Assembly (NCBI GenBank): GCA_900543305.1
Contig: UQQZ01000042.1
Location: forward strand, 1 to 22,655
Source: an uncultured Oscillospiraceae bacterium
GTDB taxonomy: Bacteria; Bacillota; Clostridia; Oscillospirales; Acutalibacteraceae
Direction: 5' to 3'
Length of the DNA: 22,655 nucleotides
Both the position numbers and the translations under genes were made by a program. The notes beneath the pieces were generated by a model. The model was given only the letters and a program-made list of their open reading frames with translations. It was not told where the DNA came from and did not search any database. This document shows, one piece after another, positions 14,517-21,337 of this stretch. Numbering within the stretch: position 1 is the stretch's first letter; every line of letters begins with the position of its first letter.

Positions 14517-15971
14517 TCATCGATCCCGGCTGCCGGGCATGTCTTGGACCTTTGCTTCCCACCGGGAAAGCTTTCTCCAGTCTGCCCGGACAAACACGTC
14601 CCGCCATACCAATCTGCCCCGAAACGGAGAAACCGGCGTCAACAAAGGTACCCCAAAACTTTCGGATCCGCAAAGGTCCATCAATAAGAAAGCCAGGCCG
14701 ATCATCACACCCCAGACACCCAGAAAATTTCCGATCAATAAAAATCCCAGCCGGAGCAACGACAGGGATTCGTACAGCCGGGGCACCGCGTATCCTGCGA
14801 TGGCTGTCAGGGCCACAACCAGCAGAGAAGGGGCACTGACCAGACCCGCTGCCACTGCCGTGTCCCCCAGCACGAGTCCCCCCACAATGCTCACTGTAGC
14901 GGACAGGGATCGGGGTGCCCGCAAGCCTGCCTCCCGCAGTACTTCGTAGAGAAAATACAGCGTCAAGGTTTCAAACATCACCGGAAGAGGCGTTTGGGCC
15001 TGAGCTCCCGCCACCTCCAGCAGGAGGCTTTCCGGCAGCAACTCCGGGTGATGGGTCACGATGGCCACATACAATCCCGGCAAAAAGGAGCTGAGGAAAA
15101 ATGCCGCGTATTTCAGCCACCGAATGAAGGTGGCGTAAAAGGGCCGGGTCAGATAGTCATCCAGAGTTTGAAAGTTCTCTACAAACAAAAAGGGCAGCAG
15201 GATCACGCTGGGAGTACCTTCCACCAACAAGGCCACCCGCCCTTCCTCGATTTTCCCGCAGACCACATCAGGACGCTCACTGAGTCCCACCCCGCTGAAC
15301 ACTCTGCCCCGCTCCAGAAACGCGGTGAGATATCCTGCCCCCAGCACGGTTTTTAAGGGACAGCTTTGGAGCTTTTCCCGCACCTGCCTCAGAATCTCCT
15401 GGGAAGCCATCCCCTCCACATAACACAGCACGATGGGGGTGTGGCTTTGGCTTCCCACCTGATACATTTCAAATTTCAGGGAGGCGCTCTTCATTCTCCG
15501 GCGAATCATGGCCATGTTCAGCTGATTGCTTTCCGTAAAGCCGTCCTTGGCTCCCCGCTGCATCACCTCGTTTTGGGGCTCCTGGGGTCCCCGATAGGCA
15601 AACCCCTGCACTCCAAAGGCCAAGGCGTCTCCGCAGCCGTCTACGCACAGCAGGGCAAAACCGCTCATCAACAGCTGAAGCAAATTGTCCAGGTTTGTTT
15701 CATGTTTGATATCCGCAGCGCTGAGCACCCGTTTTTCCACATATCCCAGCACCGCCTCGGGCCCCTGGGGGTAGGCCGCTTCCTGGAGCAGGGGATCCAG
15801 AATGCTCAGGGTGATGGTCTCCTTGTTGACAAGGCCGTCAATGGCAAACAGAGCCGCCGGATGATCCCCCAACTCCACTTCCCGAACAATCAAATCCATG
15901 GCGTTGCGAAACTTTCCCTGAAAAAAGCGTTTATTTTCCTCCAGCTGGGTGGACAACTGTTCCTCTGCCAT
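14517..15971 (-). CDS. gerA: GerA family germinant receptor subunit A
   Basis: A subunit of the nutrient germinant receptor; GerAA-type subunits form oligomeric ion channels in the spore inner membrane. 484 residues. The cytosolic N-terminal domain covers about 1-270 and includes the family motif around QRGAKDGFTESNQLNMAMIRRRMKS (about 160-180). The segment LVEGTPSVILLPFLFVENFQTLDDYLTRPFY leads into five or so membrane helices and a C-terminal cytosolic tail. The ATG at 15971 is favoured over an ATG six codons upstream because CGGAGG lies 6 bases before it. Transcription is expected to be forespore-specific (sigma-G), but no clear sigma-G promoter could be read. Confidence 0.94.
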   Translation of the reverse strand: MAEEQLSTQLEENKRFFQGKFRNAMDLIVREVELGDHPAALFAIDGLVNKETITLSILDPLLQEAAYPQGPEAVLGYVEKRVLSAADIKHETNLDNLLQLLMSGFALLCVDGCGDALAFGVQGFAYRGPQEPQNEVMQRGAKDGFTESNQLNMAMIRRRMKSASLKFEMYQVGSQSHTPIVLCYVEGMASQEILRQVREKLQSCPLKTVLGAGYLTAFLERGRVFSGVGLSERPDVVCGKIEEGRVALLVEGTPSVILLPFLFVENFQTLDDYLTRPFYATFIRWLKYAAFFLSSFLPGLYVAIVTHHPELLPESLLLEVAGAQAQTPLPVMFETLTLYFLYEVLREAGLRAPRSLSATVSIVGGLVLGDTAVAAGLVSAPSLLVVALTAIAGYAVPRLYESLSLLRLGFLLIGNFLGVWGVMIGLAFLLMDLCGSESFGVPLLTPVSPFRGRLVWRDVFVRADWRKLSRWEAKVQDMPGSRDR

Positions 15972-15977
15972 AAGACG

Positions 15978-15983
15978 CCTCCG
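15978..15983 (-). promoter_or_regulatory. Ribosome binding site that fixes the gerA start
   Basis: CGGAGG on the minus strand, 6 bases before the ATG at 15971. It lies inside the alternative longer frame that starts at 15989. Confidence 0.65.
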
Positions 15984-16104
15984 CATCAATCGATTTCAAC
16001 GCCTAGCTTTCCCTGTTTCTGGGAGTTTATGCCCGCTCATAATCGGGACAGATCCGCAAAAGATAACCGGGAAACCACACGATTTAGAAAAGGAGGCGCC
16101 TTGG

Positions 16105-16794
16105 ATGATAGCTTCCCTGGTGCGCACCGTGGTGATCTATGGCATCATCCTGGTGGCGGTACGGGTAATGGGCAAACGGCAAATCAGCCAGCTGCAAACA
16201 TCGGAATTGGTGGTGACCCTCTTGATCTCCGAACTGGCCATGCTGCCCATCCAGCAGCTGGACCAGCCACTGCTGGCAGGGTTGGCCCCTATGGTGCTGC
16301 TGGTTCTCTGCGAGATCCTGGTCTCTTTCGGAATGCTCAAAAGCGGGAAATTCCGCCAGGCCATCTGCGGCAACCCCATTGTGATCATCGAAAAAGGAAA
16401 AATCCTCCAGGATCAAATGCGCCGACTGCGCCTGACCACCGAGGACCTGTTCGAACAACTCCGGCAAAACAACGTCTTTTATCTGGAAGATGTAGCCTAC
16501 GCCATCATGGAGACAAACGGCATGATGAGCGTCATCCGCTGGCCCCAGGAGGACCCTGTCACTCCCAAACAGTTTTCCCTTTCTCCCAATTTTGAGGGTC
16601 TGGAAGTGGTGGTGGTCAGCGACGGAGAATTTTCCCGCCATTCCCTCCTGCTGTGTGGAAAAGACGAAACTTGGGTGCAAAAAAAATTGCAGCAGCAGGG
16701 TCTTTCTCTGGCACAGGTGTTCCTGATGACCGTGCGCACCAACGGAAAATATAGAATTATCCCCAAAGATAGCAGTTCCCTGGCAAAAAAATAA
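16105..16794 (+). CDS. DUF421 membrane protein (YetF-like)
   Basis: 229-residue protein of the DUF421/YetF family. Three N-terminal membrane helices (about 6-22, 33-50 and 58-77) include the family signature RVMGKRQISQLQTSELVVTLLISELA. A cytosolic two-lobed domain follows (GNPIVIIEKGKI, then LRQNNVFYLEDVAYAIMETNGMMSVI). Family members such as Bacillus YetF and the mobile 2Duf proteins sit in the spore inner membrane and affect its permeability and wet-heat resistance. Divergence from a gerA operon fits a spore role here (inference). The ATG at 16105 has AAGGAGG at 16089-16095; longer in-frame starts upstream would run into the gerA gene. Its last codons overlap the T-tract of the terminator of the opposing carD-like gene. 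Confidence 0.92.
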   Translation: MIASLVRTVVIYGIILVAVRVMGKRQISQLQTSELVVTLLISELAMLPIQQLDQPLLAGLAPMVLLVLCEILVSFGMLKSGKFRQAICGNPIVIIEKGKILQDQMRRLRLTTEDLFEQLRQNNVFYLEDVAYAIMETNGMMSVIRWPQEDPVTPKQFSLSPNFEGLEVVVVSDGEFSRHSLLLCGKDETWVQKKLQQQGLSLAQVFLMTVRTNGKYRIIPKDSSSLAKK

Positions 16795-16836
16795 ACTGTG
16801 GGCCGGGAAGCCTTCCGGTTTCCCACAACCCACAGT
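16785..16836 (-). terminator. Terminator of the carD-like gene
   Basis: On the minus strand ACTGTGGG (plus 16829-16836) pairs with CCCACAGT (plus 16795-16802), and the T-rich run is formed by the A-rich end of the DUF421 gene (plus 16785-16794). The loop is long (26 bases) and can form internal pairs. Confidence 0.7.
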
Positions 16837-16857
16837 CTGTCCTCAGGGACATTTCCA

Positions 16858-17370
16858 TTACCCCGCAGCGGCCTGCAGAGCTTCCTGAATATAGTTTTCC
16901 ACTTCTTCCCGGGCAATTCCCAGGGCAATGGCCAGTTCTCCATGGAGAAGGCCCTCTGCTTTCTTCTGATACCGCTGGTCTACCTGACCCATCTTCCGGC
17001 CTTTCTTTTCCGTTTCCTGGCCTTTGTGCCGGATTCCTTTGATCATGCGGATCAATTCCCGACACTCATGGGACTGAAGAGACGCCTCGTAATGAACCCG
17101 CAAATTGGCAGGGTTCCGTTCGGTGCATACGTCTCCATCAATTTCCGGGATTTGGCGAATCAAATCCTGGGCCTGTTCCTTGGTCATAGCCGGCCGCATA
17201 AATACGCCGCTGTCCACCGGGGTGTAAATCATTTCCGCCTCGAACAGAGGCTGCAAGGTATAATACTGCCGCTTAGGATCCGCCGCTCTGCCTTCCAGTG
17301 CACCTACCTTCATCACCCGACAAACACCACTACTGCCGTAGACTACCAAGTCTCCTGGCTGAAACATCAT
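16858..17370 (-). CDS. CarD-like (CarD/CdnL/TRCF domain) RNA polymerase-binding regulator
   Basis: Stand-alone protein with the CarD/CdnL/TRCF RNA polymerase-interacting domain, a family that stabilises promoter open complexes by binding the beta subunit. 170 residues. The Tudor-like N-terminal domain shows MFQPGDLVVYGSSGVCRVMKVG, then YYTLQPLFEAEMIYTPVD. The helical C-terminal domain (about 75-170) contains LIRMIKGIRHKGQETEKKGRKMGQVDQRYQKKAEGLLHGELAIALG, which matches clostridial CarD-like proteins. The ATG at 17370 follows AAGGAGGTCC, so an in-frame ATG at 17424 is not used. It is monocistronic between two minus-strand terminators. Confidence 0.93.
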   Translation of the reverse strand: MMFQPGDLVVYGSSGVCRVMKVGALEGRAADPKRQYYTLQPLFEAEMIYTPVDSGVFMRPAMTKEQAQDLIRQIPEIDGDVCTERNPANLRVHYEASLQSHECRELIRMIKGIRHKGQETEKKGRKMGQVDQRYQKKAEGLLHGELAIALGIAREEVENYIQEALQAAAG

Positions 17371-17470
17371 TTTAGGACCTCCTTGGCTCATTGGCAACGG
17401 GGCTGGCATTCTGTCCAAAGCCATTTTCTACCGCTTGCCTTTCCTGTTTTGTTTCCGTTTAAGCAGTATT

Positions 17471-17479
17471 ATTATACCA
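17471..17479 (-). promoter_or_regulatory. Extended -10 promoter of the carD-like gene
   Basis: TGG followed by TATAAT on the minus strand (plus 17471-17479) is an extended -10 element; the -35 region is unremarkable. It gives a leader of roughly 95 bases before the ATG at 17370. Confidence 0.6.
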
Positions 17480-17575
17480 CTTTTTTTGGAAGAAGTGTAG
17501 CGGCATTTTGCTGATTTTTCCAGGTTTTTCGGGCCTTCCAGAGGTTTTTCCCGTCTTCTCTTTCCCTGTTTTTCC

Positions 17576-17609
17576 AAAAAAAGGCGGCTTTCCCCACCGG
17601 AAAACCGCC
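17576..17609 (-). terminator. Terminator of the DUF2089-DUF4097 operon
   Basis: On the minus strand an 11-bp stem with one G-T pair (plus 17583-17593 with 17599-17609), a 5-base loop and seven T residues (plus 17576-17582). It lies 26 bases after the DUF4097 stop. Confidence 0.9.
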
Positions 17610-17634
17610 CTTGGAATCCTGACATAAAGCACCT

Positions 17635-18831
17635 TTACGAACCCTGCTTCTCCCCATGAAGAAGCTCCATTTGCCCGCTGACCGTGTTGAGCTTCAGCCA
17701 AGCGCCTCCTTGTCCATAGACGGCCCGGCCGTTTTTCTTTCCCAGGGATCCCTGCAAGGGGAACTGAGAAAACAGCGTACCCGACATACTGCCATACTCC
17801 ACCGTAAATCCCGGATCTCCTTCTGGCAGCACCATGGTGATCTCCCCCGAAACCGTGTTTAGTTTTACAGTTTTGGGATATTGCCCCACCTCAAGCCTCA
17901 GGGATCCGGATACCGTGTGGAGGGAGATGTTTTCCCCATTTCCTTTCACCTCCAGCGCGCCGGAAACGGTTTCCCCACGGAGTTCCCCCGCCCCAATACC
18001 ATCCAAAGATACCTGACCGGAAGTGCTGCCCACCCTGAGCTTTTGGGCGGAAACTCCTGTCAGGCCCACCTGGCCGGAAACAGATTCTGCCCGGATTTCC
18101 TCCCCTTTCAAGTTTTGGCCTTCCAACATGCCGGATACCGTGTTTAAACGGAGAACACCGGCTTGGATCCCACAAATTCTTGCTTCCCCGGACACGGTTT
18201 CCAGCCGGAATTGTTTCAGTTCCGGCAGTTCCCGGGGCAGCTCTACCACCAGGTGTTTTTGCAGGAACAGCTTTCCATGAAAAGTGGTTTCCCGGGTCCA
18301 ACGGATCCGCAGGACGCCGTTTTTCAGAGTAGTCTCCATCCGTTCTCGGTCTTTTAAAGGCCGTTTCGCATACTCTGCCACCCGGGTGGTGTTTCCATCC
18401 CACCGCCGGATCTCTATGGGACCGTTGACCCATTCCACCCGCACTTCGGTGATGGAATCCAGAATGTCCGGCTCCGGATAAGCGTTTTCCTCCAAGGGCA
18501 ACGGAGTATCAAGATCCATAGAAAAAGAGGTATTCTCCCCTTTCGGAAAAATCTCCCCCACAGAACGAGCCACTTCTTTTCCCATTTGGTGGGCCAAATC
18601 GATGGCTTCTCTTGCCTCCTGGGCTGCGTCCCGGATGGCCTGCCGGGCTTCTTCCATCGCCTGGCCCACCGTTACGCCCGGATCGGGATCCTCTTCCCAC
18701 TGAAAGGAGGGCGTCGGTTCCGAGGAGTCTTCCAAAGTCTCTCCCAGAGCATCCAACAATCGGGCAGCGTCTTCCTGGGTGATGGTGCCCCGCTCCAGCA
18801 TCTCGAGAATTCTGCGTTTTTCGTCGCTCAT
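17635..18831 (-). CDS. DUF4097 beta-repeat protein with YvlB/LiaX-like N-terminal helix motif
   Basis: 398 residues. The N-terminus (about 5-32, RRILEMLERGTITQEDAARLLDAL) is the short YvlB/LiaX N-terminal motif. An acidic, helical linker follows (about 55-95, rich in EEARQAIRDAAQEAREAI), then a long DUF4097 beta-helix-like domain from about 125. That domain has nine copies of a T/S-V-S-G or similar turn (ETVSGEARI, NTVSGMLEG, ESVSGQVGL, GSTSGQVSL, ETVSGALEV, HTVSGSLRL, NTVSGEITM, GSMSGTLFS, NTVSGQMEL). LiaX of enterococci is a surface sensor of daptomycin and antimicrobial peptides, and YvlB of Bacillus is cell-envelope stress controlled. No signal peptide or membrane segment is visible, so this one looks cytosolic or non-classically exported. 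It follows DUF2089 with one base between stop and start. Confidence 0.9.
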   Translation of the reverse strand: MSDEKRRILEMLERGTITQEDAARLLDALGETLEDSSEPTPSFQWEEDPDPGVTVGQAMEEARQAIRDAAQEAREAIDLAHQMGKEVARSVGEIFPKGENTSFSMDLDTPLPLEENAYPEPDILDSITEVRVEWVNGPIEIRRWDGNTTRVAEYAKRPLKDRERMETTLKNGVLRIRWTRETTFHGKLFLQKHLVVELPRELPELKQFRLETVSGEARICGIQAGVLRLNTVSGMLEGQNLKGEEIRAESVSGQVGLTGVSAQKLRVGSTSGQVSLDGIGAGELRGETVSGALEVKGNGENISLHTVSGSLRLEVGQYPKTVKLNTVSGEITMVLPEGDPGFTVEYGSMSGTLFSQFPLQGSLGKKNGRAVYGQGGAWLKLNTVSGQMELLHGEKQGS

Positions 18832-18832
18832 G

Positions 18833-19234
18833 TCATTTCCCGCCTTTCAGTTGATTCAACGCTTCAATGGCCGTGTCCACATCGATTTCCCCGGTGGAGA
18901 GCCGCTGCAAAATTTCGGCCCGCTCCTCTTTCTCCCGCAGGGTTCGCAGCTCCGGCTTTTCGTCCAACCCCAAGGCATTCAGCGCAGCATCCAGCATGTT
19001 TTTCACAGTGGGGTAGCTGACTCCCAAGGCCCGTTCCACCTCTTTGATGGAACCCCGGCACCGAAGAAATGTTTCCACAAATTGCAGATGTTTCTCCTCC
19101 AGTTTGCAGAACCGGCAGGGGGAAAATTCCCCATTGAGCTCTGTGCCGCAATGGGAACACCGGAGCTTTGTCACCTCCATGGTCTGTCCACACACGGGAC
19201 ATTGGGATGGGGCGTGGTATTGTTTCTTTTCCAT
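18833..19234 (-). CDS. DUF2089 protein: zinc-ribbon plus HTH regulator
   Basis: 133-residue DUF2089 protein. Cysteine pairs at 12/15 (CPVC), 26/29 (CSHC) and 40/43 (CRFC) suggest zinc binding. A helix-turn-helix lies at about 48-85 (FVETFLRCRGSIKEVERALGVSYPTVKNMLDAALNAL), the usual family arrangement, so it is probably a DNA-binding regulator. The C-terminus (RAEILQRLSTGEIDVDTAIEALNQL) resembles the N-terminal motif of the next protein. The ATG at 19234 has AGGGAGG upstream. It is first in the operon and is likely to control it (inference). Confidence 0.88.
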   Translation of the reverse strand: MEKKQYHAPSQCPVCGQTMEVTKLRCSHCGTELNGEFSPCRFCKLEEKHLQFVETFLRCRGSIKEVERALGVSYPTVKNMLDAALNALGLDEKPELRTLREKEERAEILQRLSTGEIDVDTAIEALNQLKGGK

Positions 19235-19264
19235 TCTCTCACATCCTCCCTGTTCTTTGTCTGC

Positions 19265-19293
19265 ATTATAAGCCGATGCTTAAATTTTATCAA
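19265..19293 (-). promoter_or_regulatory. Sigma-A promoter of the DUF2089-DUF4097 operon
   Basis: Minus-strand TTGATA (plus 19288-19293), a 17-base spacer and TATAAT (plus 19265-19270). It is close to consensus, and the DNA upstream is very AT-rich. Confidence 0.78.
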
Positions 19294-19300
19294 TATAAAA

Positions 19301-19333
19301 ATTAAATAAATTAAGGAAAATGATTAAATAAAT
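19301..19333. repeat. Two 11-bp direct repeats with 22-bp period
   Basis: ATTAAATAAAT occurs at 19301-19311 and again at 19323-19333. Both lie just upstream of the -35 box of the DUF2089 promoter, on the same face of the helix (22 bp is about two turns). They may be an operator or simply an UP-element-like AT tract. Confidence 0.6.
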
Positions 19334-19375
19334 CAATTTTCTTCCTAAAAGCCAGAATTTTTCTTTTGTCCAAAG

Positions 19376-19401
19376 AAAAAGACCCGGAACACATCCGGGT
19401 C
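19376..19401 (-). terminator. Terminator of the Gfo/Idh/MocA operon
   Basis: On the minus strand GACCCGGA (plus 19394-19401) and TCCGGGTC (plus 19381-19388) form an 8-bp stem with a 5-base loop. It is followed by five T residues (plus 19376-19380) and then more T. It lies 28 bases after the stop of the last oxidoreductase. Confidence 0.88.
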
Positions 19402-19429
19402 CTGTAGAATTCCATTGAGTGTACGGTTA

Positions 19430-20452
19430 TTAGGATTGTCCCAAGGAGACCACCCGATGCTCTCTGGCGGATTCGTAGGTGGAAAGCATCAGTTGAACCG
19501 TGTCCGTGATGCCGGGAATATCATTGAGGAACCGGATCCCCTTCCGGACACAATCATAAAAATCCGCGATACATACACCGTGACTGTTGCCCCAGTAGGC
19601 CTTCCCTTCTCCGGTGGATTGGGAAGATGCCAAATGGAACTGCTCCTTAGTGCCGTCCTTCCAGGTGATTGTCACTTCCTGTTCTTCCATGCGGAGGGTG
19701 GCGTTTTCACAGGTAAGCTCAACCAGCACCGGCGCGTCGGTACAATGGGCCGTGGTGGCATAAAACAGGGCGGGTACCCCCTGAAAATCCACATAGGCTT
19801 CCATGGTGTCCTCCACCTGGATGACACCCTTCAAATGGTGGTTGGTCATATTGGCCTCCACATGGGAAGCCCGTCCCAGAAATTGCCCCAGCAGATCCAA
19901 GGTGTGGATGGACTGATTGATCAGAGCGCCGCCTCCCTCTGTCTCCAGGCTGCCCCTCCAACCGCTTTCCGTGTAGTAGGGAGCCTCCCGGTGCCAGGTG
20001 ACAAAAGCCCTGGCGCCTAAAATCCGTCCGGTTTTTCCGGAATCCAGCACCTGATGGAGCAGTTTTACACTCCGATTATACCGGTTTTGGAAACAAATTC
20101 CCACCCGGACACCACTTTCCGCCAGCTGGGAAAATTCCGCCCACTGTTCCCGGGAGATAACCGGAGGTTTCTCCGTAAACACATGAATTCCCCGCTGGGC
20201 CGCCAACTTTGCCATGGGCGTGTGCAGGTAATGGGGAGTGCAGATGTGGAGGCAATCCAAGGATTCCCCCTCCAGCATGGCCTCCAAAGAGGGATAAGGC
20301 CGGCCGCCGAATTTCTTTCCAAAGGCCTCGGCTCGCTCTGGACGGACATCCGCGCAAGCCGCCAGCTCCACGCCCTCCAACTGTGTCAGCACTGCCCCGT
20401 GGACCTGGGCGATGCTTCCGCATCCCACCACGCCCACACGAAAAGTGTTCAT
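19430..20452 (-). CDS. Gfo/Idh/MocA family oxidoreductase (second in operon)
   Basis: NAD(P)-dependent dehydrogenase of sugars, cyclitols or related alcohols, 340 residues. The Rossmann loop GCGSIAQVHG lies at about 10-19, the EKPP motif with the conserved Lys95 at 94-97, and the second-domain motif INQSIHTLDLLG with His183 and Asp186 as likely catalytic residues. The start overlaps the stop of the TIM-barrel gene by four bases, so the two are translationally coupled. A family without a fixed substrate; a role in the same pathway as the neighbouring TIM-barrel protein and first oxidoreductase is inferred from the operon. Confidence 0.93.
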   Translation of the reverse strand: MNTFRVGVVGCGSIAQVHGAVLTQLEGVELAACADVRPERAEAFGKKFGGRPYPSLEAMLEGESLDCLHICTPHYLHTPMAKLAAQRGIHVFTEKPPVISREQWAEFSQLAESGVRVGICFQNRYNRSVKLLHQVLDSGKTGRILGARAFVTWHREAPYYTESGWRGSLETEGGGALINQSIHTLDLLGQFLGRASHVEANMTNHHLKGVIQVEDTMEAYVDFQGVPALFYATTAHCTDAPVLVELTCENATLRMEEQEVTITWKDGTKEQFHLASSQSTGEGKAYWGNSHGVCIADFYDCVRKGIRFLNDIPGITDTVQLMLSTYESAREHRVVSLGQS

Positions 20453-21324
20453 TGGGTCAGCGCCTCCTTCGCCTGGGGAATTTGCGCCAAGATTGCCTTC
20501 AAAGAATCCAACGCCAGCTTCCAGGCATCCTTTCCATCCAGGGTGGATTCACGATGCTTGGCATCCTGCTCCAAGGCCGCCAAACCCGCAAAGTCGATGA
20601 GATGGGGCTCCAGAGACAAAAATCCCTTCCATCCCCCGCCAATCAGGTCCGAAAGGATTTCCCGCACATGGCCGTCTCCCTTTCCAGCAGGCACCACCTT
20701 TTTCTCCGCCATAAGGGCGTCTTTGATGTGAACATATTCGATGTACGGTTTCAGCAGTTCATAGGCAGGCAATGTCTCCTGACCCACCTCCACAAAATTG
20801 GCAAAGTCGAAAACGCCTTTGAAATGGGGGCCGTAAAAGGCATCCAGCAATTCCTTGCACCGGGCGGCGTTATCCCCGTAGATCTTTTTCTCGTTTTCGT
20901 GGAGCAGCACAGCGTCCCAGGACTTGGCTTCCTCCACCATCCGTCCCACTCGGTCCATCACTTCTCCCCGGAACTCCCCGGGATCCCTATCCTCCGGCAG
21001 ATAGAAGCTGAACATCCGCAGGTAGGGGGCATCCAACTCCTTCTGAATTTCCAGGGTCCGCTTCAGCTTTTCCAGATGAGGCCCGAACTCCTCCTCAATG
21101 CCGATCTTTCCAATGGGAGAACCAATGGAGGATACCTTCACGCCGGCTGCCTGGAGTTTCTCCTTCACTTCCCGCAATTTTTCCTCCGTAAAATCTGACA
21201 CATTGACGCCGTCTGCTGCCCGCAATTCGATGTGGGTCAGGCCCAATTCCCGAACCACTTCCAGCTGCCGGTCCAGTTCCGAGGCAATCTCATCGGAAAA
21301 CCCGGAAAGTACAATTTGATTCAT
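20449..21324 (-). CDS. Sugar isomerase/epimerase-like TIM-barrel protein
   Basis: 291-residue xylose isomerase-like TIM-barrel protein, related in fold to IolE/IolI, hydroxypyruvate isomerase and tagatose epimerases. Candidate metal ligands are Glu143 (LLHENE), Asp173 (GVFDFANF), His199 (YVHIKD) and Glu239 (LSLEPH), in the spacing expected for the family. The glycine-rich PAGKGDGHVREIL loop is typical of family members acting on sugar acids or inositol derivatives. The ATG at 21324 follows GAGGAGG; the gene starts 13 bases after the first oxidoreductase stops and overlaps the next by four bases. Exact reaction unknown. Confidence 0.92.
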   Translation of the reverse strand: MNQIVLSGFSDEIASELDRQLEVVRELGLTHIELRAADGVNVSDFTEEKLREVKEKLQAAGVKVSSIGSPIGKIGIEEEFGPHLEKLKRTLEIQKELDAPYLRMFSFYLPEDRDPGEFRGEVMDRVGRMVEEAKSWDAVLLHENEKKIYGDNAARCKELLDAFYGPHFKGVFDFANFVEVGQETLPAYELLKPYIEYVHIKDALMAEKKVVPAGKGDGHVREILSDLIGGGWKGFLSLEPHLIDFAGLAALEQDAKHRESTLDGKDAWKLALDSLKAILAQIPQAKEALTQ

Positions 21325-21337
21325 GGTTGTTTCCTCC

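Noticed and set aside
15366..16595. 409-codon plus-strand open frame spanning gerA and the DUF421 gene
   Set aside because: It is antisense to gerA in its first half and out of frame with DUF421 in its second, with low-complexity composition and no recognisable domain.
17480..17634. Small coding gene between the carD-like promoter and the DUF4097 gene
   Set aside because: The frames here are out of register, lack a ribosome binding site and overlap a strong terminator; the segment is explained by terminator and promoter sequences.
19301..19333. CRISPR or mobile-element origin of the AT-rich repeats
   Set aside because: There are only two 11-bp copies, with no further units, no terminal inverted repeats and no cas or transposase genes nearby.
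20209..21198. 329-codon plus-strand open frame opposite the oxidoreductase/TIM-barrel genes
   Set aside because: Both minus-strand genes have intact motifs and coupled starts; the plus frame has none.
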